DNA of 64,000 bases from Bog-473 sp963766995 (GTDB lineage: Bacteria; Actinomycetota; Acidimicrobiia; Acidimicrobiales; RAAP-2), in NCBI GenBank assembly GCA_963766995.1, contig CAVYCE010000003.1, positions 372,001-436,000 of the forward strand, written 5' to 3'. Under the pieces are notes generated by a model. The model saw nothing but the letters and a program-made list of their open reading frames with translations, made no database searches and was not told where the DNA came from. Positions 27,162 through 35,216 of the stretch are shown piece by piece. Each line of letters opens with the position of its first letter. Position 1 is the stretch's first letter. The position numbers and the translations under genes are program-made.

Positions 27162-27593
27162 CTATTCGAGCACTTTATTGAGCAGCGTGCTCAGCGTCAG
27201 TTGCTCGGCTCCACTCAACTGTCGTGCCAAATCACCGATGTATTCGCCGACGTTGGCGCTGATCAGTCCAGCCAATCGAGAGCCCTCCTTGGTCAAACTG
27301 ACCCGAACTGCTCTCCCATCGTCGTCACTCGAGGATCGCGTGGCCAGTCCACGAACCACAGCACGGTCAATCAGCCCGCTGACCGATGAACGCTCCAGCC
27401 CGAGGAATCCCGCAAGCTGGGCCATCGTCGGTTCCCGATCGCGGAGGATCCCGAGCACCCGAAGCTGCGTCAGGGAGAGGTCATGCTCGGCGGCCGTGCG
27501 ACTCAAGTGAGCCACGATGATGAACGACGTCTGGACCATGCTGTCCCGCAACTGCACGGAGGTCTGTTTGTGGTTGGGAGAGGCAGGCACCAT
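27162..27593 (-). CDS. MarR-family transcriptional regulator
   Basis: Winged helix of the MarR type: L-T-Q-L-R-V-L-G-I-L-R-D, then M-A-Q-L-A-G-F-L-G-L-E-R-S-S-V-S-G-L-I-D-R as recognition helix and the wing D-D-D-G-R-A-V-R-V-S-L-T. It has 143 residues. It is divergent from an MDR-type reductase gene, the usual layout in which MarR represses both genes until a ligand binds. Two 16-bp direct repeats in the shared region are the candidate operator. Confidence 0.9.
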   Translation of the reverse strand: MVPASPNHKQTSVQLRDSMVQTSFIIVAHLSRTAAEHDLSLTQLRVLGILRDREPTMAQLAGFLGLERSSVSGLIDRAVVRGLATRSSSDDDGRAVRVSLTKEGSRLAGLISANVGEYIGDLARQLSGAEQLTLSTLLNKVLE

Positions 27594-27612
27594 GCCAAAA
27601 GATTACCTTGCA

Positions 27613-27650
27613 TTAGTTCGTATTACCATCTATTTTAGTTCGTATTACCA
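27613..27650. promoter_or_regulatory. candidate MarR operator, two direct repeats
   Basis: TTAGTTCGTATTACCA occurs at 27613-27628 and identically at 27635-27650. The 22-bp spacing puts both copies on the same face of the helix. It lies between the divergent MarR and reductase genes. Confidence 0.6.
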
Positions 27651-27694
27651 CTTAGTTTCTCCAGATTCCCAGGACGCCCGACGGGAGCACAGGC

Positions 27695-28651
27695 ATGCGC
27701 GCAGCAGTTGTCACTTCATTCGACACAGCACCCAAATACCAGAACTTCCCAGCCCCAATTCCGCAGACACCCAACGAAGTCGTGGTCGACGTCATTGCGT
27801 CTGGACTGCATCCTCGGGTGCGATCTCAGGCCAATGGATCGCATTACACCAGCACCGATGAGCTTCCCCTCGTGCCGGGTTTCGACGGTGTGGGTCGCGC
27901 CCCCGATGGCTCCTTGCACTACTTCATCTTGTCCGACACCACCATGGGGACAATGGCACAACAGACGGTGATCGACCGGCGACGGAGCATCGAGTTACCT
28001 GACGATTGCGATCCGGTTCTCATCGCTGCCGGCATGAATCCGGCCATGTCGGCCTGGGTCGCGCTGCGGCGACGCATCACCTTTGCCGCTGGTCAGCGCG
28101 TGCTCGTGCTGGGTGCCACTGGCAATGCCGGCAGGATGGCGGTGCAAGTGGCAAAGCACTTCGGCGCCAGCCACATTGTCGGCGCGGGACGGGATCCCGA
28201 CCGCTTGGCCTCGCTGTTGGAACTGGGTGCAGACGCCACCGTGTCTCTGCAAGGCACCTCCGATGACGTTGCCCGAGCGTTTGCACACGCCGCTGGCAAT
28301 GTCGACGTCGTCATTGACTACGTATGGGGCGAGGCCACGGTTGATGCCATGGTGGCAATCGTCACGCATCGTACGAACCAAGAGCAGCCATTGACGTGGA
28401 TCGAGATCGGTTCGGTGGGCGGTAGCGCTGCTGCGCTTCCGTCCGCGGCGTTGCGCTCCATCCCACTTCAGATTGTCGGGAGCGGTCAGGGTTCCGTGCC
28501 AGCCAGTGACTTCCTGGCCGAGCTGCCCGAATTGTCGGTCGCACTGAGCGACGGCACGTTGGAAGTAAACGCACGCCCGGTACCGCTGTCGGATGTTGAA
28601 GCAGCGTGGGCCGACAACGACGGCAGCCAACGCATCGTCATCATGCCGTAG
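27695..28651 (+). CDS. MDR-superfamily quinone-oxidoreductase-like enzyme
   Basis: GroES-like N-terminal half (V-V-D-V-I-A-S-G-L-H-P, L-P-L-V-P-G-F-D-G-V-G) and Rossmann half with V-L-V-L-G-A-T-G-N-A-G-R-M-A-V-Q. The zinc-binding Cys/His set of alcohol dehydrogenases is missing, so it should be a zinc-free NADPH-dependent quinone or enone reductase. Under likely control of the divergent MarR protein, which suggests a detoxification role. Confidence 0.85.
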   Translation: MRAAVVTSFDTAPKYQNFPAPIPQTPNEVVVDVIASGLHPRVRSQANGSHYTSTDELPLVPGFDGVGRAPDGSLHYFILSDTTMGTMAQQTVIDRRRSIELPDDCDPVLIAAGMNPAMSAWVALRRRITFAAGQRVLVLGATGNAGRMAVQVAKHFGASHIVGAGRDPDRLASLLELGADATVSLQGTSDDVARAFAHAAGNVDVVIDYVWGEATVDAMVAIVTHRTNQEQPLTWIEIGSVGGSAAALPSAALRSIPLQIVGSGQGSVPASDFLAELPELSVALSDGTLEVNARPVPLSDVEAAWADNDGSQRIVIMP

Positions 28652-28676
28652 CGATTCGGCATAGGTGGCGACGGGC

Positions 28677-29111
28677 TTACGTCTTTTTCTTCGCCGCCTT
28701 CTCCGCCACGGCGGCTTCGTTGGCCGCCACCGAAGTGCGGATCAACTGCTTGAACGCCGTGGCGTTCACCTTTTCCCCTTGCCGGAAGTCAATCGCCCGG
28801 CGCACATTCCCATCGAGACTGGAATTGAAAAGGTGCTTGGGGTCTTTCAGCGCGGCGCCCCTGAAGAAGGTCAACTTCACCACTTCTTTATAGGTTTCTC
28901 CCGTGCAGATGCCCCCGGCGTGGGCCCACACTGGAACGCCGGGTGAAGTGGCCTTCACCCACTTCCATTCCTCGACTACTGCCGGGTCGGCATCGTGGAT
29001 CAGGTAACGAAGGTGCGACAGCATCTCGCCCCGCCAATCCCCCAAATCCCGTATGTGTTTGGTGAGAGTGGCGGCCGCAGCCTTGTCATTCTCGTCCGAT
29101 GTTGGCGTCAT
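28677..29111 (-). CDS. DUF1801 domain protein
   Basis: 144 residues matching the YdhG/DUF1801 pattern: I-R-D-L-G-D-W-R-G-E-M-L near the start, E-E-W-K-W, V-K-L-T-F-F-R-G-A-A-L-K-D-P and R-R-A-I-D-F. The family has an iron-chaperone-like fold and unknown function. A Lys/Ala-rich tail is present. It overlaps nothing; 25 bases separate it from the convergent reductase. Confidence 0.82.
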   Translation of the reverse strand: MTPTSDENDKAAAATLTKHIRDLGDWRGEMLSHLRYLIHDADPAVVEEWKWVKATSPGVPVWAHAGGICTGETYKEVVKLTFFRGAALKDPKHLFNSSLDGNVRRAIDFRQGEKVNATAFKQLIRTSVAANEAAVAEKAAKKKT

Positions 29112-29117
29112 GAACGA

Positions 29118-30569
29118 TCAGGGACTGCCACTTACGAGCGTCGCATACCAAGTGCCACTGGCAGTTTGGTTCGTCGAACATGACATAGTTCCTGGCTTAT
29201 TTTTGGTATTCAATCCCGAGTTGGTGGTCACGCCCTGGTAGGTGGGTTCGCAGTCTTGGGCAACGTACAGAGTGATCTCCGTCCCATTCAAGGTCCGAAA
29301 ACCCGAGTCGCCATCTCCAAAGTAGAAGGATTCGTTGGGAGTGAGCGTCAGTGTGGTTTCGGTATAGGTGGGGGAATTCCCCCACTCGTAATAGAAGTCG
29401 TATTGTGCCTGCGTCAGCCCGCCGCCGCCGGTTGCACAGCTCGGATTCGTGACATTTCCGTTGGTCTGCTGGGTCACCATTTCGGGTGGACCTTGCAATG
29501 GGACGCTGGGAGTGCTGGAAAGAGTCAAGTTATTGGTCTCACCAGTGAAGCCTTCTTCGACGCATTGCGGAGGCACGATGTTGTTCCCGGGAATGATTTG
29601 CTGAGATTCCAGCTTCGTGTTCTTGCCGAAGTAGGCCTCAGAACCTCCTCCATCCCCGTACACGCCGAACTCACTCACGTTCCAGTTGTCAGCCAAGTCC
29701 ACCATGCTGTCCGGATTGGAGACGGAGTCAGCGTGCCCTCCACTGGTAAATAAAGTCAACCGATCGGTGCCACCTTGTACCGCACTCCCCTCAAGTTGAG
29801 TGCTGGCCAAGTCGGATGCTGTGAGCGGACCATCCGACACCCGTCTCGCTGGACTGTTCGTGTAGCAATCTCCGAAATACTTGTACCAACCGGTAGGGCA
29901 GGTGTTGCGGTAATAGATCAGCCAATACTGCATAAACACGAGGTTGGGATCCGTCGTGTAGATAAACTGCTGCCAGCCCAGGCACCGACTTGGATTGAGT
30001 GCGCCAGCGCACGCGGCAGACGAAAAAAATTCAGAGTTCATCTGGAGGGAAAACTCGTTTGGAAGGGGCTGCCCTCTACCTGCTCCTATTCCCGTTTCGC
30101 TAATGGTGGGCGTCACATTGGTGAAGGATCCAGTGTCTTGGGAGATCAAGCCGTTGACTTGGGCTGAGTAGTCGAGCCCGTTGCCAACGGTGCCCGGCGT
30201 CGGCGTCGCCGACCCGGTGGGCGGGGTCGTCACTTCCGGAGCGAAAGGGATCTCCGGGGCCACAGTGCAGGCAGTGGCTTCCCATTGCACGACGGGAAAC
30301 GAAGCGCCATAGCAACCAGAGGTTGGAGTCGGATCTTGCGACTGAGCCTGCTGCCATTCGGCCACTGTCTGTGGACTTCCCTGTCCGGGCCCGGCGGGAC
30401 TTCCAGGTCCAGTAGTAGCGCTGGCCGCAATGGCCGAGCCGCCACCAACCATGGCCAGAACCGTCAGAAGCATGATTGTCGTGCCGAAGGCGCCGCGCAG
30501 TGCGCCACTGATGCCGCGCCGCCCGGATCGACCTACAACCGACCGCCGCCAATTGATGCTCACAGTCAA
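29118..30569 (-). CDS. large secreted protein of unknown function
   Basis: An Arg-rich start and hydrophobic stretch at residues 28-49 make a signal peptide. The mature part of about 430 residues has many Cys, N-x-S/T-rich and Gly-rich segments, and motifs such as Q-W-E-A-T-A-C, G-W-Q-Q-F-I-Y and L-I-Y-Y-R-N-T-C. The regular pattern of Trp/Tyr residues suggests a beta-rich extracellular fold. I do not recognise a family. It ends 6 bases from the DUF1801 start on the same strand, so the two may share a transcript. Confidence 0.7.
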   Translation of the reverse strand: MTVSINWRRSVVGRSGRRGISGALRGAFGTTIMLLTVLAMVGGGSAIAASATTGPGSPAGPGQGSPQTVAEWQQAQSQDPTPTSGCYGASFPVVQWEATACTVAPEIPFAPEVTTPPTGSATPTPGTVGNGLDYSAQVNGLISQDTGSFTNVTPTISETGIGAGRGQPLPNEFSLQMNSEFFSSAACAGALNPSRCLGWQQFIYTTDPNLVFMQYWLIYYRNTCPTGWYKYFGDCYTNSPARRVSDGPLTASDLASTQLEGSAVQGGTDRLTLFTSGGHADSVSNPDSMVDLADNWNVSEFGVYGDGGGSEAYFGKNTKLESQQIIPGNNIVPPQCVEEGFTGETNNLTLSSTPSVPLQGPPEMVTQQTNGNVTNPSCATGGGGLTQAQYDFYYEWGNSPTYTETTLTLTPNESFYFGDGDSGFRTLNGTEITLYVAQDCEPTYQGVTTNSGLNTKNKPGTMSCSTNQTASGTWYATLVSGSP

Positions 30570-30763
30570 CGTCCCTTCGTTGGCCCCACCTCGCCATTCA
30601 GGATGCTAGGACCCATCTTCATGTGGGACAAGCGCCGTTAGTCGGGTTGGGGGATGTGGCGTGTTTCGATCACCGGCTCAAGATTCGTTTGGGTACTTTC
30701 CACCACTCAAAGCACGAAGGCTCTTCACTTGCCTGCTGCCCACGGCCCGGCGCGTGTCAGCGA

Positions 30764-31948
30764 TCACGAACCGCCGCCTGCCACTGACAAGCTGTCGGTG
30801 GCCTTCAGCCTGGCTGACCATTTGTCCTCGACATGTCCGAACCTCCAGATGGCAAAGGCGACCACCCAGGTGAGAACGAACATTCCCACGATCACAAACC
30901 CTGCCGTGTTGATGTTGAAGTTCTCCATGAAGTCCCAGAAAGGTCCATGCATATGCAATTCCATCGGGAGGAGACCAAGAATTTCAATGGTCCCGATGAA
31001 GAAGCAGATCGACACCGAGAGTCCGGTGATGGCCAGGTTGTAATACACCTTGCGGACCGGATTGAGAAAGGCCCAGCCGTAGGCGACATTCATGAGGAGG
31101 CCGTCCGCGGTGTCCATCAATGACATCCCCGCCGTAAAGAGAATCGGCAAGCACATGATGGAATAGAAGGGCAAGGCCTGAGAAGCCAAGAGCGCCGTCG
31201 TCGCCAGCAGTGCCACTTCCGTGGCGGTATCGAAGCCCAGTCCGAAGACCACTCCGACGGGATACATGTGCCACTCCTTAGTGATCGAGCCCATCCACCG
31301 TCGAAAGTAGCGATACATCAAGCCACGATTTTGTAGTTGGCGCTCGAGTTCCGCCTCGTCATAGGTCCCTTGACGCATGGAACGACACACCTTGATGATG
31401 CCGGCCAGGATCACGATGTTGAGAAGGGCGATTAGGTAGAGGAACCCCGCCGAGATGACGGTGCCGAAGGCGCCACCGAACTGTTCCAGCCCTGAGCTGT
31501 TGTGGGACACGGCGCCGTAGACCGCCTTCTCGGCAATCACGATGCCGGCCCCTATGGCGATGACCACGGTCGAATGACCGAGGGAGAAGTAGTAGCCAAC
31601 GCTGATTGGTCTTTTGTCGACCTTCTGCTCCCTCCGCTCGTTCATGAGCTTGCGGGTGACGTTGTCGATGGCTGAGATGTGGTCAGCATCAAAGGCATGG
31701 CGCAGACCGAGTGCGTACGCCGTGAGGCTGACGCCGATCCCGAGACCCTTGTAGTGGTCTGGCACGACGAACGCGATGAAGACACCAAACCCGACAAGGT
31801 GCAGGGCGACGATGACTGCCAACATTCCCCAGGATCGGCGCCGATCGGTAGGGCTGAGTTGGGAAAATGCAAAGCTGACTCGACGGCCTGGAATCGTCGA
31901 AGGAGTCAATGACGACGAGCGGGGTGCCTCGATCACCGCCATGTTCAT
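30764..31948 (-). CDS. NiCoT nickel/cobalt permease (HoxN/NixA family)
   Basis: Eight predicted membrane segments. The family signature H-x4-D-H is present (R-H-A-F-D-A-D-H-I-S-A-I-D-N). Other NiCoT motifs follow: S-L-G-H-S-T-V-V, G-F-D-T-A-T-E-V and L-F-T-A-G-M-S-L-M-D-T-A-D-G. It imports Ni2+ or Co2+ across the cytoplasmic membrane. The only evident nickel-related gene in the window is the distant LarA-like gene. A Nur-box-like site is found upstream. Confidence 0.92.
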   Translation of the reverse strand: MNMAVIEAPRSSSLTPSTIPGRRVSFAFSQLSPTDRRRSWGMLAVIVALHLVGFGVFIAFVVPDHYKGLGIGVSLTAYALGLRHAFDADHISAIDNVTRKLMNERREQKVDKRPISVGYYFSLGHSTVVIAIGAGIVIAEKAVYGAVSHNSSGLEQFGGAFGTVISAGFLYLIALLNIVILAGIIKVCRSMRQGTYDEAELERQLQNRGLMYRYFRRWMGSITKEWHMYPVGVVFGLGFDTATEVALLATTALLASQALPFYSIMCLPILFTAGMSLMDTADGLLMNVAYGWAFLNPVRKVYYNLAITGLSVSICFFIGTIEILGLLPMELHMHGPFWDFMENFNINTAGFVIVGMFVLTWVVAFAIWRFGHVEDKWSARLKATDSLSVAGGGS

Positions 31949-32022
31949 CCACCTCCTTCTCCGACGCGGCCAGCCGCTTCCGGTGCTTCCTTCACCACCA
32001 TGATCCGCCCGTCACGTTTTAA

Positions 32023-32037
32023 TGCAAATGAGTCGCA
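32023..32037. promoter_or_regulatory. possible nickel-responsive (Nur-like) operator
   Basis: TGCAA, five bases, then TCGCA: an imperfect inverted repeat that resembles the TTGCAA-N5-TTGCAA Nur box of Streptomyces. It lies about 75 bases upstream of the permease start. Confidence 0.35.
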
Positions 32038-32208
32038 TAAACAACTAGCTCGTATTACAGCGGGACAGATGGATGGGCGTGAAGGTGTCCCCAAGTCAAG
32101 GCCGAACGAGTGCGGCAAGGGGGTGAGGTGGAATCGACCTGAATAGAGACCCTAATGAGGGGGCCAAATCGGATGCAGTGGTCCATACCTAGGTCTGTTG
32201 CGTGCCGA

Positions 32209-32460
32209 TCACAGGTCCCATCGCATGAACCAGATCGGCGGACCGTCGCCGGGCGCTTCCAACTCATCCGCCACTCGAAATCCCTATTGCTGGTAAATCG
32301 ACACATTGCGTTCAATACCAGTCGACAGGAATGCGCCGAAACCCTCGGACCGAGCCCGAGCCAGACCGGTCAAGATCAAGGCGCCTCCGTAGCCCCGACC
32401 CGGTACTGCCGGATCGACGGCAATCGAGTCGAGCTGCCAAAGAGGATTCTTCTGGAACAT
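32209..32460 (-). pseudogene. GNAT acetyltransferase relic
   Basis: In one minus frame the sequence reads L-D-S-I-A-V-D-P, V-P-G-R-G-Y-G-G-A-L-I-L (the acetyl-CoA loop, motif A of GNAT proteins) and F-G-A-F-L-S-T-G. It is then broken by TAG where the conserved Y-E-R-x-G-F motif belongs (here Y-Q-Q-stop-G-F-R-V), and ends R-W-D-L. The N-terminal half is absent; a TGA lies close upstream. It is a truncated, stop-containing remnant next to the IS element. Confidence 0.65.
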
Positions 32461-32774
32461 TGGGTGCGCTCACGACCGTGAGATCCATCAGATCGTCGCC
32501 ACATCGACGACGATTGTCCGCTGTCGCTCGGTGCGTCATACGTCTTCTCCCGCCCCCTGTTACTGGTCCGCTTGATTGAGTTCTCAGTCGGTGCGGTTCC
32601 GCTCTCGATGCGACTCGAACACCATGACGAAGGCCGGCACCCGTAGGTCCAGCGGGTACTGCTTGCGGTTTGGCACTGGCTCTATCCCTCTCCGGGGCTA
32701 GAGTGATGTGGCCTGGGTTTCTTGGAGTTGGTTTGCTTGAATTGTCATGCTCATGACCCGAAGGAGCGGTCAGC

Positions 32775-33077
32775 ATGCCAAAGCACTACAGCCCCGAGTT
32801 CCGACGCAAGGTGCTCGACCTCGTCAAGGCCGGGAGATCGGTCGCTGAGGTCGCTTCAGACCTCGGAGTCACGGCAGCGTCGATCTACACCTGGCGCAAT
32901 CAGGAACTAATCGACACCGGGCAGAAGCCGGGCCTCTCGAGCACTGACAACGCAGAGCTGGCGGCCGCTCGCCGTCGGATTGCCCAGCTTGAGACCGAGC
33001 TGGCTGTGACCAAGCGGGCCAATGAGCTGTTGAAGGAGGCGGTGCCCCCAAAAGGCGTTATTCGGCCATCGCGTTGA
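32775..33077 (+). CDS. IS3-family OrfA (helix-turn-helix)
   Basis: 100 residues. The N-terminal helix-turn-helix is Y-S-P-E-F-R-R-K-V-L-D-L-V followed by S-V-A-E-V-A-S-D-L-G-V-T-A-A-S-I-Y-T-W. The C-terminal half is a leucine-zipper-like coiled coil (L-A-A-A-R-R-R-I-A-Q-L-E-T-E-L). OrfA binds the inverted repeats. Near its end an A-AAA-G sequence (33048-33053) is a likely slippery site for -1 frameshifting into orfB. Confidence 0.9.
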   Translation: MPKHYSPEFRRKVLDLVKAGRSVAEVASDLGVTAASIYTWRNQELIDTGQKPGLSSTDNAELAAARRRIAQLETELAVTKRANELLKEAVPPKGVIRPSR

Positions 33078-33925
33078 TGGCCAGCGAGGGCCGGCCCATC
33101 CAGGTGGCTTGCCGGGTCCTCGAAGTTCCTGAATCCTCCTACTTCGCCTGGAGCAAGAGGGCACCGTCAGCCCGGTCCATTCGCCACGCCTGGCTCACCG
33201 ATGTCATCACCCAGGTCCACGCTGAGTCGAGGGGCACCTATGGACATCGCCGGGTCCATGCCGAGCTCACATTGGGCCTGGGCATCAGTGTGGGACACAC
33301 CGCCGTCCAGCTGCTCATGCATCGAGCGGGCATCAAGGGGATCGTCGGCAATCCACGGCGCAAACACATCCACCAGATTCCAACCGCCACCGACCTTGTC
33401 GACCGTCAGTTCGCTCGGGCGGCACCAAACCAGCTTTGGGTCACCGACATCACTGAGCATCGGACACGAGAGGGAAAGATCTACTGCGCGGTCGTTCTCG
33501 ACACGTACTCCCGTCGCGTTGTTGGGTGGTCTATTGACTCCTCACCTAACTCCGCGCTGGTGACCAACGCATTAGGCATGGCCATTTCGAACCGCAATCC
33601 TTCGGCAGGCGGCATCATTCATTCGGACCACGGGGCTCAATTCACATCGTGGGCGTTCACACGGAGAGCGAAGGAGTCCGGTTTGCTTCCTTCCATGGGG
33701 TCGATCGGTGATTGTTATGACAACGCGATGATCGAGAGCTTCTGGGGTCGCATGCAGGTCGAGCTCTTGAACCGCAAGAGATGGCTGACTCGTATCGAGC
33801 TGGCAAACGCCATCTTCGAATACCTCGAGATCTTCCACAACCGTCAACGACGTCACAGCTCGATCGGAATGCTCACCCCAATCGAATATGAGATGCTCGA
33901 TCTATCCCAACAACCAGTGGCATGA
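33074..33925 (+). CDS. IS3-family OrfB transposase (DDE)
   Basis: 283 residues from ATG 33074; as part of the OrfAB fusion the reading in this frame begins about 25 bases earlier (R-R-Y-S-A-I-A-L). The DDE catalytic residues of the RNase H fold are found in W-V-T-D-I-T, I-H-S-D-H-G-A-Q-F and N-A-M-I-E-S-F-W. An N-terminal HTH_21-like segment (S-R-G-T-Y-G-H-R-R-V-H) precedes them. Active transposase is normally the OrfAB fusion. Confidence 0.92.
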   Translation: MMASEGRPIQVACRVLEVPESSYFAWSKRAPSARSIRHAWLTDVITQVHAESRGTYGHRRVHAELTLGLGISVGHTAVQLLMHRAGIKGIVGNPRRKHIHQIPTATDLVDRQFARAAPNQLWVTDITEHRTREGKIYCAVVLDTYSRRVVGWSIDSSPNSALVTNALGMAISNRNPSAGGIIHSDHGAQFTSWAFTRRAKESGLLPSMGSIGDCYDNAMIESFWGRMQVELLNRKRWLTRIELANAIFEYLEIFHNRQRRHSSIGMLTPIEYEMLDLSQQPVA

Positions 33926-33964
33926 ATTCCAGCAAGCTGGCTCTACAAAACCCAGGCCACATCA

Positions 33965-34168
33965 GAGCCTCCACAATTCCCGGTGCGATTCAATACAGAG
34001 AGTGGACGAGGTCCCTGCCATTCTGAAGCGAGCAGCGTTGCGCGGACGCAAACAGGGGCAGGTATTGACCTACAGGGACGGGTCAACCATGTGCCCCAGG
34101 TCTAAGCTCCCATCCATGCTCGTTACTCATTCATCGGACCGTGTTGCCGAGGTAACGCAAGAGATCCA
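33965..34168. other. intergenic between IS and FkbM gene
   Basis: No gene recognised. A fragment reading V-D-E-V-P-A-I-L-K-R-A-A-L-R-G-R-K is open on the plus strand but has no clear start of its own. It probably contains the promoter of the methyltransferase. Confidence 0.35.
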
Positions 34169-35044
34169 ATGAAATCACCCCTTTCCGAACACCAGTCTGA
34201 ACAAGTGGGAGGGTTGGCGTATTCGTCGCCACCAAAGTGGATGTCACCGCTTGACTGGTTCCGTCGAAAGTTCGGCTACCGGATAAAGGTAGGGGCTTTC
34301 ATTTGTGATCGGGTCCTGAAACACGTTCCTCCCACATACGACACGGAGATCGTGCCTGGTATATTTGCTCGATTGGATTTCGGACAGAACGTCGCCCGCT
34401 TCACATGGTGGTCTGGACGGCACTACGAGGCGCCGACACCCCGAATCATTGAAAAATGGTTAGCCGACGCTGAGAGATTCTTCGATGTCGGTGCGAACTG
34501 TGGGTGGTACAGCTACCTCGCCCTATCGTCATCGAAAGCGGAGGTGCATGCATTTGAGCCAGTCCCCACTTTGATTGAGCAAATGCAGGCCACAAAGTCC
34601 CTCAACGGGCTCGATCGATTTCACCTTCACCAAATGGGCGTGGGTGACACCAACGAAGAACTTCGCTTCCATCTCATCGCGGACGAGACGAGCTACTCCA
34701 CATTTGGGCCTCACCCCGACTTTGTCGCCGATCCCGGTGTATCCGTCCCAGTCGTGACCTTCGATCAATGGTGCGAAGAGGAAAGAATCGCGCTGCCCGA
34801 CCGGCCCGCTTGGGTGTTGAAGATGGACACCGAGGGTTTTGAGGCCAAGGCACTGCGGGGCATGAAGAACGCTCTGACTGCCCACGCGTTTCTGGGGATC
34901 GCCATTGAGATGAACGAATTCTGCCTGGAGTTTTGTGGGAGCTCCATTGCTGAAGTGGAGCAATTGCTGAACGATTCTGGCTACGTCGTCGTTCCGCAGC
35001 GCCGTAAGGGGCGCACGCTGAACCAATTTTTCGTTCCCCGATAA
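34169..35044 (+). CDS. FkbM-family methyltransferase
   Basis: SAM-dependent methyltransferase of 291 residues. Motif I is F-F-D-V-G-A-N-C-G-W-Y-S, followed by E-V-H-A-F-E-P-V-P. The family-typical L-K-M-D-T-E-G-F-E-A-K-A-L-R-G lies near residue 215. FkbM enzymes O-methylate sugars or polyketides. The gene is isolated, right of the IS element, with no sugar or polyketide genes near, so its substrate is unknown. A lower GC content than the surroundings suggests acquisition. Confidence 0.87.
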   Translation: MKSPLSEHQSEQVGGLAYSSPPKWMSPLDWFRRKFGYRIKVGAFICDRVLKHVPPTYDTEIVPGIFARLDFGQNVARFTWWSGRHYEAPTPRIIEKWLADAERFFDVGANCGWYSYLALSSSKAEVHAFEPVPTLIEQMQATKSLNGLDRFHLHQMGVGDTNEELRFHLIADETSYSTFGPHPDFVADPGVSVPVVTFDQWCEEERIALPDRPAWVLKMDTEGFEAKALRGMKNALTAHAFLGIAIEMNEFCLEFCGSSIAEVEQLLNDSGYVVVPQRRKGRTLNQFFVPR

Positions 35045-35180
35045 GGCTGGCCTGGCCGATGGGCCTTCGCCTATCTGAGTGGGCCGAACGCATCCTTATT
35101 CGAACCGAGCTCGCCAGCAGATACGACTAGATCGAATTGGAATGCTGAATGCCCTCGGGCTCATAATTGTCTATTTGTAC

Positions 35181-35210
35181 TTGACTTATTGTGTCTATCT
35201 GAGATAGACA
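35181..35210 (+). promoter_or_regulatory. hicAB promoter with palindromic operator
   Basis: TTGACT (-35, 35181-35186) is followed after 18 bases by TAGACA (-10-like, 35205-35210). Between and over the -10 lies a 17-bp palindrome, GTCTATCT-G-AGATAGAC at 35193-35209. This is a good candidate site for autorepression by the HicB antitoxin. Confidence 0.6.
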
Positions 35211-35216
35211 GAAGCA

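Larger units (their letters stand above)
31949..32703. other. gene-poor stretch left of the IS element
   Basis: It contains the permease promoter region, the GNAT relic (32209-32460) and no intact gene. Near 32600-32665 a minus-strand reading ends in V-F-E-S-H-R-E-R-N-R-T-D before a stop and looks like the tail of another lost gene. A TAGCTCGTATTAC sequence at 32046-32058 resembles the MarR-operator repeat at 27613. Confidence 0.4.
32704..33964 (+). mobile_element. IS3-family insertion sequence, intact
   Basis: 1261 bp bounded by terminal inverted repeats beginning TGATGTGGCCTGGGTTT (32704-32720 and, inverted, 33948-33964). GAG on each side (32701-32703 and 33965-33967) is a 3-bp target duplication, typical of IS3. 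It contains orfA and orfB in overlapping frames. Perfect ends and the intact duplication indicate a fairly recent insertion into a gene-poor region. Confidence 0.92.

Noticed and set aside
30764..31948. Link between the nickel permease and the LarA-like gene as one nickel system
   Set aside because: They are about 23 kb apart and on opposite strands with unrelated neighbours; only a physiological link is possible, so it is kept as a remark.
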